From Siderastrea siderea (taxonomy: Eukaryota > Cnidaria > Anthozoa > Scleractinia > Rhizangiidae): DNA of 64,000 nucleotides. A program made the position numbers and the translations under genes. The stretch lies in the NCBI GenBank assembly GCA_964030785.1, contig OZ034966.1, positions 7,359,152 to 7,423,151 on the forward strand, given 5' to 3'. This document shows positions 9,701-17,743 of this stretch, one piece after another (position 1 is the first letter of the stretch; the number at the start of each line of letters is the position of its first letter). Under the pieces are notes generated by a model, which was not told the DNA's origin, searched no databases, and worked only from the letters and a program-made list of their open reading frames with translations.

Positions 9701-10140
9701 TTACATATTTTTGAAATACCGTGCTAGAAACCTCTCATTCTTCGTCGTATCATATATGTCGAAAACTTCCAACAGATCAAAATATGATTTACCCTTATTC
9801 ATCTCATTCAAAAAGTACAAACAGAAATATCCACATGTTGTCGTTAGTAAATTTTGTATTTGATTGTTCTGATGAAGCAATGTTAAATTCTTTTTTCTCG
9901 CATGATTGACCATTTCTTGGAAGGGAGGCAAACCAAAGCTATCAAAGTAATTAATGACGTCATCCTTTACATATGTAGCAACCCAATGGCTACCGCTCAT
10001 ATAACTCGGTTCAAGATTGTAAATGAATAGAGCCTGTCTATGATTATGAGGAACATTTTCATCTCTTGACAATACATCTTTGATTGGGATATTCAGATAT
10101 TTACACCATTTTATTAAATCATAATTGCTTAATGGGACAT
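9701..10140 (-). pseudogene. adenain-like cysteine protease (maturation protease), start damaged
   Basis: Polinton/adenovirus-type maturation protease that cleaves virion precursor proteins. The recognisable ORF 10072-9701 has the catalytic His in GSHWVATY, the acidic residue in NYFDSFG and the Cys in TTCGYFCLYF, in the adenain order H-D-C, with glutamines ahead of the Cys. Homologous sequence (NYDLIKWCKYLNIPIKD) continues upstream of 10072 without an ATG. An ATG at 10140 lies one base out of frame, so a 1-nt loss just after the start is the simplest reading. Alternatively, the frame stays open into the upstream gene in the -1 register. The C-terminus is intact. A TCTAAAC box is found at 10171-10178. 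Confidence 0.85.
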
Positions 10141-10158
10141 TCTTATGGAATTTCGGTT

Positions 10159-11007
10159 TTACAATAGAATGTTTAGAAGAGGGACGTTTTTGAATGGTGA
10201 GTTCTTGCCCAATAGTAGACCGTTGCCCTTTTTCTGAGCTTTTTTTTTTTTAGTCCCCATACCTAATGTTTGATCAGGCCAATTTCCATAAAAAGGTGGA
10301 GTTCTATACATTGGGACTAACAAACCACCATCTTGATTGTTAACAGTAGTTGGTTCTGGTATAGATCTGGGTGGTCTTTGTTTAGGCTGTCCCATCTGAG
10401 GAGCACCTTTACCAGTCATCTTCTTTATTGCCTCAATAGCTAAAGGGACTCCAATTGATGCAAGAAGAGTACCTAAGAAACCACCTGTTTGTACTTTAGT
10501 CGGTTTTATATGAACACCAGAGCCTGTTTGTAGAGCATTTAATATATCCTTCTTTTGTTTGGTTGTCAAAAGATGTTTATATGCTATCAACTGATCGATT
10601 TTATTTTGTGGTATGAGAAACCCACCAGTTTGAACACCTTTTCCGGATATCTTCTTAACAATCTGAGATGCTCCTTCACTAGCTGCTCCAGCTAAAGCTG
10701 ACAAACCGATGGTCTTAGCAATCGTTGGAGCAAAAGTTCTTCCAAGCGCCAGAACTGTAGACAGAAGAGATCCACCTAATTGCTTTCGAATGTTTGTTTT
10801 AGAAAGTTTAATGTCCATTCCCTTTTTCAATTTTCTATTTTTATCCAATCGCTTAACTATATTCTGAGGTACGTATAGAGTGTCATTCCCAGATAGAGAG
10901 TCCTTCGTGAGCCTTAGAACTATTGTTTCTCTTTTATGATACGCGTTACTAAGATTCTTTTTCTGGTTTGGTGATAAACTAACTTTAATTTCGTATAGTT
11001 GTGTCAT
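10159..11007 (-). CDS. pX/pVI-like minor virion protein, glycine-rich hydrophobic segments
   Basis: 282 aa. The N-terminal 75 residues are lysine-rich (SPNQKKNL, KLKKGMDIKLS). Next is a hydrophobic Ala/Gly/Leu segment (about 78-112: LLSTVLALGR, SALAGAASEGA), a second short repeat of the pattern QTGGFL followed by hydrophobics (about 125-195), a proline-rich stretch with QRPPRSIPEP, and a basic tail after an A12 homopolymer (KKKKAQKK). A homologous fragment occurs in the second Polinton at 43791-44124. The layout is typical of adintovirus minor capsid proteins compared with adenovirus pX/pVI, which bind DNA or lyse membranes. The exact role is not established. The ATG at 11007 follows ATCTAAC after 10 nt. 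Confidence 0.75.
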   Translation of the reverse strand: MTQLYEIKVSLSPNQKKNLSNAYHKRETIVLRLTKDSLSGNDTLYVPQNIVKRLDKNRKLKKGMDIKLSKTNIRKQLGGSLLSTVLALGRTFAPTIAKTIGLSALAGAASEGASQIVKKISGKGVQTGGFLIPQNKIDQLIAYKHLLTTKQKKDILNALQTGSGVHIKPTKVQTGGFLGTLLASIGVPLAIEAIKKMTGKGAPQMGQPKQRPPRSIPEPTTVNNQDGGLLVPMYRTPPFYGNWPDQTLGMGTKKKKAQKKGNGLLLGKNSPFKNVPLLNILL

Positions 11008-11017
11008 ATAATATATG

Positions 11018-11024
11018 TTAGATA
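11018..11024 (-). promoter_or_regulatory. TCTAA box upstream of the pX/pVI-like gene
   Basis: The minus strand reads TTATCTAAC followed by an AT-rich spacer (ATATATTAT) and the ATG at 11007. The gap is 10 nt, the same layout as at four other virion genes. Confidence 0.7.
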
Positions 11025-11081
11025 AATTCTCTTTTAAAAAACATATTCATTTAAATTTTCATCGATGTAAAACTTATTTAT

Positions 11082-12365
11082 TTAAACTATCATCAATTCG
11101 TTTCCAACTGTCTTTACTACAACCTCACTCTCGTAAAATACGATGCTATGAGCTCGGACGTTTGCTGTAGGGGCTACATTGAGACGATAATGGAGAATCA
11201 ACTGTTTAGGATCTCTAGTCACTACCTCTTTCTGATATGACAAATCGAAATACAATAATCCATACAAACTAGTGAAATTGGATACATTAAGCTGTGTTCC
11301 CGAATTGTAATCGTTCTTACGAAATGCATATGACATGAGATCATTAAATATCCGTATTTTAGAGTCACTATCATATTCCAGCTCTGGGTAAAAGACGTTA
11401 TTCCCGTATTCAAGCCTACAGCTTGATAGACTGAGCTGTTAGTGTCAGCAGCATTCAACTTAAAAGTATCGAACAAATACGGACTCCTCTCTGCTTCAAC
11501 ATCATTCGGTGCATCTGTGCGCTGGAGATAAATAAAAACATGTTTAACGTTATCAATAGCTGGACTGATTTGAAACATATTCTGAATAGCTCTGGTATTT
11601 GCCGACTGATTGTAGAGATCTCGCATATACTGTTGGCTTAAGAAACTCTGAAACGAAATTACTATACATGCTGTCTTTTGGGATTAATCTAGGGAGCCAA
11701 AGATACAATCTCTTTACTACAACACGACCAGGGTCTGCTGCTGCTGCTTTGTGAATCAATTCATCATCTTCGTTCAGGGTTAGTTCAAATGTGAGCTGCA
11801 TTGGGGGCAACATTTTTCTTTCTAATTCTTGGAAAAAGCTGTATCTGTTTAACGGAATCATCTCGTTAATCGATTTAGCTCCACCATTACCGTTGTTTTG
11901 TGCTGCTTGGGTTAAAATACGACGGGCTTCGAAACCTGTGTTTGTATTTGCTGTAGTTCCATCAGTATCAAGATACCAGAACGAATTCTTTCCAACGGAT
12001 CTACTATAATCATCGCTGTATTCGAGGAGATTTTTGACATTCGTAATTCTATGTAAATTATCACTCTCGTATACTATTTTACCAGACGATTTAATAACCA
12101 TATGTCTGATTAGACTGTGAGATCCGTTTATCATGGTGATGCGATCTGCCTGAGCATATCCAGCACCATCTGCCCTTTTTTGAAGCTCTTTAGTTACTTC
12201 GAAATACCCATTAAAAAAATCGAACATAGTCGACCTATCGTTGATTGTGAATCTGTAACCTGTCTTTTTCTGGCTTTGATTGTTAGCAGGTTGCTCAATG
12301 ACATTATCCAAATGGAAACGAACGTATTCATATCGTTGCAGATTTTCATTTGTTCTGAAACTCAT
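11082..12365 (-). pseudogene. major capsid protein (double jelly-roll, hexon-type), two frameshifts
   Basis: The main building block of the icosahedral capsid. The first 230 or so residues (12365 to about 11650) are intact, with landmarks EYVRFHLDN, YSRSVGKNSFWYLD, YSFFQELERKMLPPMQ and LYLWLPRLIP. A +1 shift near 11645 moves coding into 11626-11435 (HVFIYLQRTD, YLFDTFKL). A -1 shift near 11435 restores the original frame, continuing through YPELEYDSD and RKNDYNSGTQL to the stop at 11082. The homologue in the second Polinton (44179-45418) aligns along its whole length and confirms both junctions. Expected length is about 425 aa. The ATG at 12365 is preceded at 11 nt by ATCTAAAC. Confidence 0.92.
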
Positions 12366-12376
12366 TTATATGAGTA

Positions 12377-12384
12377 GTTTAGAT
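12377..12384 (-). promoter_or_regulatory. TCTAA box upstream of the major capsid gene
   Basis: The minus strand reads TTATCTAAACTACTC, then ATATAA and the ATG at 12365. The spacing from box to ATG is 11 nt. Confidence 0.72.
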
Positions 12385-12407
12385 AAAATTCACTTTCTAA
12401 TAACATT

Positions 12408-12770
12408 TTATCGTCTTAATCCAGTACCAGATATAAGTCTATTCAGAATTGTGTTGTAATCTTCTTCTTGTTTTGGTTTGGCGGTTCTCATGGTTTTAGT
12501 TAATGATGGTTTGGTTGAACCGTGTAATTTTCTCATAATAAGCTCTCCGCTTTTTTCAGCTGCTTTTTTTCCCAGTTTGTCTCCAGCATGTGAAATACCA
12601 GATTCAAGCGCTTTTTTGGCAAAAGGTTTTAAAACCATTTCTGGAACTTTACTTAACACCCTTCCAACCGGTTTGAAAATGTTATCAACAATGATCCCAG
12701 ATCCTTTATGTTTATAAACAAATCGTCCAAGTTTTGGATGATAAATTCGCTTGTATTCATATGATGCCAT
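12408..12770 (-). CDS. small basic virion-associated protein
   Basis: 120 aa. It starts with an aromatic/basic stretch (YEYKRIYHPKLGRFVYKHKGSG), has a lysine/alanine-rich amphipathic middle (KPFAKKALESG, KLGKKAAEKSGELI) and ends in a basic tail. A clear homologue occupies the same place, between capsid and penton-like genes, in the second Polinton (45507-45839), sharing the YKHKGSG block and the Lys/Ala-rich region. Conservation in two divergent elements shows that the gene is real. A structural role is inferred from the neighbours. The ATG at 12770 is preceded by ATCTAAC at 12 nt. Confidence 0.75.
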   Translation of the reverse strand: MASYEYKRIYHPKLGRFVYKHKGSGIIVDNIFKPVGRVLSKVPEMVLKPFAKKALESGISHAGDKLGKKAAEKSGELIMRKLHGSTKPSLTKTMRTAKPKQEEDYNTILNRLISGTGLRR

Positions 12771-12782
12771 ATATAACTATTA

Positions 12783-12789
12783 GTTAGAT
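12783..12789 (-). promoter_or_regulatory. TCTAA box upstream of the small virion protein
   Basis: The minus strand reads TTAATCTAACTAATAG, then TTATAT and the ATG at 12770 (12 nt spacing). The box overlaps the stop codon of the penton-like gene upstream. Confidence 0.7.
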
Positions 12790-13550
12790 TAATATCTCTT
12801 CTCTCTTAAAATCAAACTGAATGAAGTGTCACTATGATTAAGATCTATAATTCTTCGTTTACCGTCGGTGATATATATCCGAATTTTATTAATCGTATTT
12901 TTATTGACAGGATTGAACTGTACTCGTCTTGGCTCTTGTGTGAAACTATAACTCGGGGTGAGAGTTGAGGTACTGAAACTATATACAATATCCGTTTCAT
13001 CACCATCAACTAGACTTTCGGATATGAGGTCACTATGAATATTCAAGATATCACGATCTTGTGATAAATTGGGGGTGTAATCACCAACATTTTGAGAATT
13101 AGTCAGTATTTTTTTATTGAAGCCAATTAAATCATTGAAATCGGATACAGTCAGATCTAATCTATAATTTGTGGCTAATGTGATTATTGTTCGAAATATT
13201 GTATCGTCGAATTCAAGACTGATCGGATATTGAGGGTTTGATGAGGTTCCTGTTTTAGTTTTTTCTTTGATTAAATTATTGAAATCGACATAGTTCCATA
13301 CACCAGGATTGAATATCAACTCTGTCCAATTAGTACCACTATCAGATGAATATCTGATTTTCTGATTATTGAGTTCTTTAGTCACATTAAACCAAGTAAA
13401 TGACATTGAAATGATTCGGTCTAGTCCGACTTCATATTGTCGATTCGGATCGAGAATTATCGGATTGATGTATTTGATTATAAAATCACTCGGTTTATTA
13501 CCATTTTGGGTTTTTACTGTATGGGATGATAAGATAAGTTGTCTATTCAT
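12789..13550 (-). CDS. penton-like minor capsid protein (single jelly-roll)
   Basis: 253 aa, intact. Landmarks are LDPNRQYEVGLDRIISMSF, FNPGVWNYVDFNNLI, RLDLTVSDFNDLIGF, VYSFSTSTLTPSYSF and INKIRIYITDGKRRIIDLN. The second Polinton has an intact 251-aa homologue (45865-46620) with the same blocks (YKAALNKLVTMSYSW, FSFSTANLQVSYPFQ, INAIRIWVSDGR). The predominance of beta-strand, the length and the place next to the major capsid gene match the penton (minor capsid) protein of Polintons, which closes the vertices. The ATG at 13550 lies 11 nt from a GTCTAAAC box. Confidence 0.85.
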   Translation of the reverse strand: MNRQLILSSHTVKTQNGNKPSDFIIKYINPIILDPNRQYEVGLDRIISMSFTWFNVTKELNNQKIRYSSDSGTNWTELIFNPGVWNYVDFNNLIKEKTKTGTSSNPQYPISLEFDDTIFRTIITLATNYRLDLTVSDFNDLIGFNKKILTNSQNVGDYTPNLSQDRDILNIHSDLISESLVDGDETDIVYSFSTSTLTPSYSFTQEPRRVQFNPVNKNTINKIRIYITDGKRRIIDLNHSDTSFSLILREKRY

Positions 13551-13558
13551 TTATACAA

Positions 13559-14530
13559 TTAGTTTAGACTAAAATAGTTTTTGTATATTTTGTTGTATTG
13601 TGACTTGTTGATTATTGAATTTCTAAACAAGATGTCGAGAAGAGCAACGCCTGTATTCCGTAGTTCGATGCTATTATTACCAGCAACCTTTGATCCGATA
13701 ATCAGTTCCAGTTTTTTCATCATTTCTGTCGGATTATTGAAAAACATTACCTGTCCACCTCTTTTTGTTTTTTTCTTCAAACCAGACCCTTTAATATTTT
13801 TTAATCTTTGATTGTTGTAATCGATATAATCAGTAAGAATCTTTCTTGTATCTTGAATAATTTTTCTTCGATATTGAGCCTCAGCTTCAGTCATTAAACC
13901 ACTTTTTAATTTTTTACTGATATCACTCAAATAACCATTTAGTTTCAAACGTTGATCTTTAGCATTTTTCAAGATTTTGTTCAGATAAGATTTCCTCTTT
14001 TTGTCATTCATATCTTCTTGCTGAAGTCGTAATTCGATATCATCATAGTTAGGAATTTGAAGATCATCCAAAAATTGATTTATTCTATCCTCTTCAAGAA
14101 TTTCGTAATCAGGTACTTCTTCTTCGTATCCAGGTGGAAGATCTTCAGGTTCATACATTTGTTTTTCACCTGATGCTAAATCCTTAAGAACATCTTCATA
14201 ACTTGGAGGTTTTGGAACCAATTGTTTCTCGTTTTCAGGTAAAACAGGTTGATCAAATAGATCTTCCAATCCATAATCAGGCACTTCATCATCAATAGCT
14301 ATTCCATAATCTGGAACAGGTCGCTTTTTCTTTGGTAATCTTATCAATGGCATTTTTGGAGCTGTGAGTTCCTTTAATCCTGATGTTATAGGTTTGAAAA
14401 GTTTCTCTGCCTCAACTTCACCCATTTGATCAGATATCGTTTTTTGTTTTATTGTCTCTCTCACTGTGTTAATCTTTTTACCAAGCTCGGATCGTTTCTC
14501 AGCCATTTCTTTCCATTTGAGTAAACTCAT
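13559..14530 (-). CDS. acidic/proline-rich virion protein with two PPxY motifs
   Basis: 323 aa. The basic N-terminus (LLKWKEMAEKRSELGKK) is followed by a low-complexity acidic region with VPDYG repeats (about 72-90, 139-142) and two PPxY motifs, PPSY (108-111) and PPGY (132-135). A long Lys/Arg-rich, probably coiled-coil segment (about 165-250) and a conserved C-terminal helix pair (about 280-323, NSIELRNTGVALLDILF) complete it. The second Polinton keeps the start and the end of this protein. PPxY motifs recruit Nedd4-type ubiquitin ligases in many viral structural proteins, including adenovirus pVI. That role here is inferred. The gene is divergent to the ATPase and shares its promoter region. 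Confidence 0.75.
   Translation of the reverse strand: MSLLKWKEMAEKRSELGKKINTVRETIKQKTISDQMGEVEAEKLFKPITSGLKELTAPKMPLIRLPKKKRPVPDYGIAIDDEVPDYGLEDLFDQPVLPENEKQLVPKPPSYEDVLKDLASGEKQMYEPEDLPPGYEEEVPDYEILEEDRINQFLDDLQIPNYDDIELRLQQEDMNDKKRKSYLNKILKNAKDQRLKLNGYLSDISKKLKSGLMTEAEAQYRRKIIQDTRKILTDYIDYNNQRLKNIKGSGLKKKTKRGGQVMFFNNPTEMMKKLELIIGSKVAGNNSIELRNTGVALLDILFRNSIINKSQYNKIYKNYFSLN
13562..13569 (-). promoter_or_regulatory. TCTAA box upstream of the penton-like gene
   Basis: The minus strand reads TAGTCTAAACTAATTG, then TATAA and the ATG at 13550 (11 nt spacing). The box overlaps the last codons of the next gene upstream. Confidence 0.7.
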
Positions 14531-14658
14531 TATATCATTTGTTTACATAAAATGTCGTATTTTGTTCGGAAAAATTAGGGTTATCATATATAAAAACGCT
14601 CGCATAGCGTGTCGCATAGCGCGTCGCCATGGTATAAAATTGTATAAACAAATGATAT
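14531..14658. promoter_or_regulatory. divergent promoter region with inverted ACAAATGATATA motif
   Basis: This 128-bp gap separates the minus-strand virion block from the plus-strand ATPase/fibre block. Each start codon is immediately preceded by the same block read outward: GTAAACAAATGATATAATG on the minus strand and ATAAACAAATGATATATG on the plus strand. The centre has a short GC-rich repeat (GCATAGCGTGTC / GCATAGCGCGTC). Confidence 0.7.
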
Positions 14659-15300
14659 ATGAAGATTCAAAATTACGACATTCAAGATGATGAAAACAAC
14701 GATTTTGTTCAATTAAAGAGTTTCATGCCAAACCGATGTTTCAGGATGCTTATTTGTGCTCCCTCTAGTGGTGGCAAGACTAACCTTTTGCTTGATATGA
14801 TATATAGGCTTCTCTATTTTGATAAAATATATCTTTACGCTCGCAATCTCCAACAAAGCAAATATAAGCATCTGTTAAAATCTCTTGAACCAATATCAAA
14901 AGAGGTCGGTTATGACGTGATAGAAGCAAGTAACGATGAAATCATCCCTCTGACAGATTTGTCTGATGAAAACCAAAAATTAATCATATTTGATGACTAT
15001 TTGAATACAGGTAAGAAAAATGAAGAACGGATACGAGACTACTTCACCAATTCAAGAAATAAAAATTGTTGTTGTATATATTTGAGTCAAAGCTATTACG
15101 GAACCGATAAAACAATAAGACTGAATAGTTCACATTTTTGTGTTTTTGATTTTCCTTCTATAAACGAGCAATCGATGATTTGTAGAGAATTGGGTGTTAA
15201 CAAAGAGGATTACCAAAAGGCTACTAAGGATCTATATAGTTTTTTGTATGTTGATAAGGTCAAAAAAAAGGTAGCCCGAAATTTCGATGAAAGAATATAA
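14659..15300 (+). CDS. genome-packaging ATPase (FtsK/HerA, A32-like)
   Basis: 213 aa, intact. Walker A is APSSGGKT (34-41), Walker B is LIIFDD (108-113), and a conserved polar segment (CCCIYLSQSYY, about 140) follows. It pumps element DNA into the preformed capsid. The family normally has 200-300 residues, so the protein is complete. The second Polinton has the same gene in the same place (47584-48247, decayed), with GPSNSGKT and IVVFDD. The ATG at 14659 is chosen because it follows the symmetric promoter block and precedes Walker A by the usual 30 residues. The stop is 11 nt from the start of the fibre gene. Confidence 0.95.
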   Translation: MKIQNYDIQDDENNDFVQLKSFMPNRCFRMLICAPSSGGKTNLLLDMIYRLLYFDKIYLYARNLQQSKYKHLLKSLEPISKEVGYDVIEASNDEIIPLTDLSDENQKLIIFDDYLNTGKKNEERIRDYFTNSRNKNCCCIYLSQSYYGTDKTIRLNSSHFCVFDFPSINEQSMICRELGVNKEDYQKATKDLYSFLYVDKVKKKVARNFDERI

Positions 15301-15311
15301 CCCAATATTAT

Positions 15312-17729
15312 ATGAGTTATACTAACGGAATCCTTAATCATGTTGATTCTCAAGGACAAGGTCAAAGAGGTTTACCAGGCATTGGATTCAAATTAGATTC
15401 AAATAATGATTATGATATGCAAAACAAAAAACTGGTTAATGTAAAACAGGGAACTAATAATAATGACGTGGTTACAAAATCTTATCTTGATTCAGAGATA
15501 GCCAAGATTCCAAGTGTGGATACATCTAAATTTGTTGCAATATCTGGGGATACGATGACAGGGTCACTCGTTGTCCCAAAAGACAATTATCCAGTTCATG
15601 GTAATCTCAACAAGGTTATCAGTTATGCATCGCAAAGAGATATATTCTTGTCAAAGAAGGAAGGAGGTCGAATGGAGAATACTCTTAATATGAATAATAA
15701 TACAATCTACAACGTAAAAGACCCCACACAGGCAGATCAAGCCACAAACAAAAAGTATGTTGACAATTCAGTAAAAAATAAAGCAGACCTTTCAAAGACA
15801 ACAACACAAACATTTCAGGGAAGAGTACAGGTTCCTGATTTCAATTCAAGTCAACACAATGGATCAGATATCGTAAACCTCCGTTATATTAATGGTGCAT
15901 TTCTGAATAAAAAAACGGGAGGTGCTCTTAGCAATCCTATATCATTTCTCAATTCTATACCAAACAACCAAAAACAGATACACAACCTAGGATCACCGCA
16001 ATTCAATAGTAGCGCCACAAACAAACAATACGTTGACGGTGAAATAGCAAAAATACAATCTATTAACACAACACCATTCCTTAAAAAAGATGGTTCAGTT
16101 TCAATGACTGGAAATTTGAATTTAAATAACAATAAAATTATTAACTTACAAACCGATTACAGAGATTCAAAATCCGCAGTTAATGTTGATTTTGTGCAAG
16201 AGGAAATATCAGATTTGAGCGATCTTGTCACTAAAAAAATTTATGAATCTCATATTACTAATTCGGGTCAAAAAAAAGACGCCTTCAGATACTTGATGGA
16301 AGACGCTGATGAATCTTCGAGTGAAGTCGATATTAAGGTTTTGGGTATTGTTGATTTTTCCAATTCTCCACATCAAATTAATAAAAAAGCTTACCAACTT
16401 CAACTCCTGTTTAAACAAAGCTCACCAAACCAGTACCGGTCACGCCTCGGTTTGAACCTTTATAAACTTCCAGTCGGTTACTATACTTTGGTCGTTGAAT
16501 GGTTTCCCCCAGAAATGAAGGAGTTGAGTGTAACCCCGCAAGCTACGACGATTTCAATTTCTAAATATGCAACCAAAACATTTGAGAAGTACACAAAAAC
16601 AGTTATCAATTTTCACAGATGGGGTAGCTTACCCCCACAATTTTTATATCTCAATCTGCACGGTACAGTCAGTAATCCATCATTTTTAACAATTGGTCAT
16701 CTAATTGTTTATGGCGTTAAAGAAACAATTTCAAACGTTGATCCAAGTATCTATGACACCGCTTTTGTTATTAAAAATGGCAAGATGGTAATGGAAACGG
16801 ATCTTAATTTAAATAATCATAAAATAATCAATTTAGACGATCCATTAAATGAAGGTGATGCCTGTAATAAACGTTCTTTGAATATTGTGGAAACAAAATT
16901 AAATGATTTATCATCAAATTTATCAGAAACTTTATTCTGGGAAAGTTATCAACTAGCTGATTGTTTATACAAAATAGACCGTGGTCTTCCAACTGAGATT
17001 ACTTTTGATAATTCAACTAGAGCAGTATCAGATCTTTTTGATCAATCTCTTAAAGAAAATGATTCTAATCAAACAACACAATCAGCTAAACCAATTTTAT
17101 GTACAAAAGCCGAAAAAAACAATTATCGATATTATTTAAAATTCGATGGTAGCAAACGAATGTTATCAAACATAAATTTAAATCCTGGTTCTGGGCAAGC
17201 TGATATAGTTAATGTTTTAATTGTTTATCGATTGAATTCATACACAGGATCTTATGTCGTTCGTAATGGACTTTTCGGACATGATAATGGAGGGTGGGAC
17301 AAATTCGTATCCTTTTCACCTAATAAATCGATGGTAATCTCTGGTACTACTAGTAACTATATTGTTATTGGTTCAAGTGCTTATAGTGGTACAAATCCAA
17401 TAGCTAATTACCAATCAAAAGCTAATGCTGGTGAACTGAATAAATGGATTTGTTTGTCAATTCACTGGGATGTTCCTGGTGGTAACAACGCTTCTGAAAC
17501 ATGGTGTAACGGCAAAAAATTAGCTAATTTTACCGCAAGAACATCGTCAGGATCCAATCAAATGACATTCGGAGATTTGAATCCCTCTGGTACTGCAGGC
17601 TTGAAGGGTGATATAGCTTTTTTTTGTCTTTATAAAGGTAAAAATCTTACTGAATCAAATATCAAACTACACCATCACGTACTTTGTAAATGGTTTGCTG
17701 TTGATCATGATCAGATTTCATTCAATTAA
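15312..17729 (+). CDS. fibre protein with phage-like shaft repeats and lectin/LamG-like head
   Basis: 805 aa. After a short GLPG segment there are at least five shaft repeats of the type N-x-I-x-N-(L/V)-x-(D/T)P...ADQATNKKYVD (for instance around residues 36-70, 120-145, 225-245, 265-295 and 497-520). This pattern is known from trimeric tail or capsid fibres. The C-terminal part, about 640-800, looks like a concanavalin/LamG fold (LNKWICLSIHWD, ETWCNGKKLANF, LKGDIAFFCLYKGKNL), suggesting glycan or receptor binding. It is probably the host-attachment spike. The second Polinton's version (48233-49484) shares the shaft (NQREIFLSKKEGG, NNNTI) but adds a true collagen-like region. The small gene at 17744 follows after 14 nt. 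Confidence 0.85.
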   Translation: MSYTNGILNHVDSQGQGQRGLPGIGFKLDSNNDYDMQNKKLVNVKQGTNNNDVVTKSYLDSEIAKIPSVDTSKFVAISGDTMTGSLVVPKDNYPVHGNLNKVISYASQRDIFLSKKEGGRMENTLNMNNNTIYNVKDPTQADQATNKKYVDNSVKNKADLSKTTTQTFQGRVQVPDFNSSQHNGSDIVNLRYINGAFLNKKTGGALSNPISFLNSIPNNQKQIHNLGSPQFNSSATNKQYVDGEIAKIQSINTTPFLKKDGSVSMTGNLNLNNNKIINLQTDYRDSKSAVNVDFVQEEISDLSDLVTKKIYESHITNSGQKKDAFRYLMEDADESSSEVDIKVLGIVDFSNSPHQINKKAYQLQLLFKQSSPNQYRSRLGLNLYKLPVGYYTLVVEWFPPEMKELSVTPQATTISISKYATKTFEKYTKTVINFHRWGSLPPQFLYLNLHGTVSNPSFLTIGHLIVYGVKETISNVDPSIYDTAFVIKNGKMVMETDLNLNNHKIINLDDPLNEGDACNKRSLNIVETKLNDLSSNLSETLFWESYQLADCLYKIDRGLPTEITFDNSTRAVSDLFDQSLKENDSNQTTQSAKPILCTKAEKNNYRYYLKFDGSKRMLSNINLNPGSGQADIVNVLIVYRLNSYTGSYVVRNGLFGHDNGGWDKFVSFSPNKSMVISGTTSNYIVIGSSAYSGTNPIANYQSKANAGELNKWICLSIHWDVPGGNNASETWCNGKKLANFTARTSSGSNQMTFGDLNPSGTAGLKGDIAFFCLYKGKNLTESNIKLHHHVLCKWFAVDHDQISFN

Positions 17730-17743
17730 TATAATAATATTAT

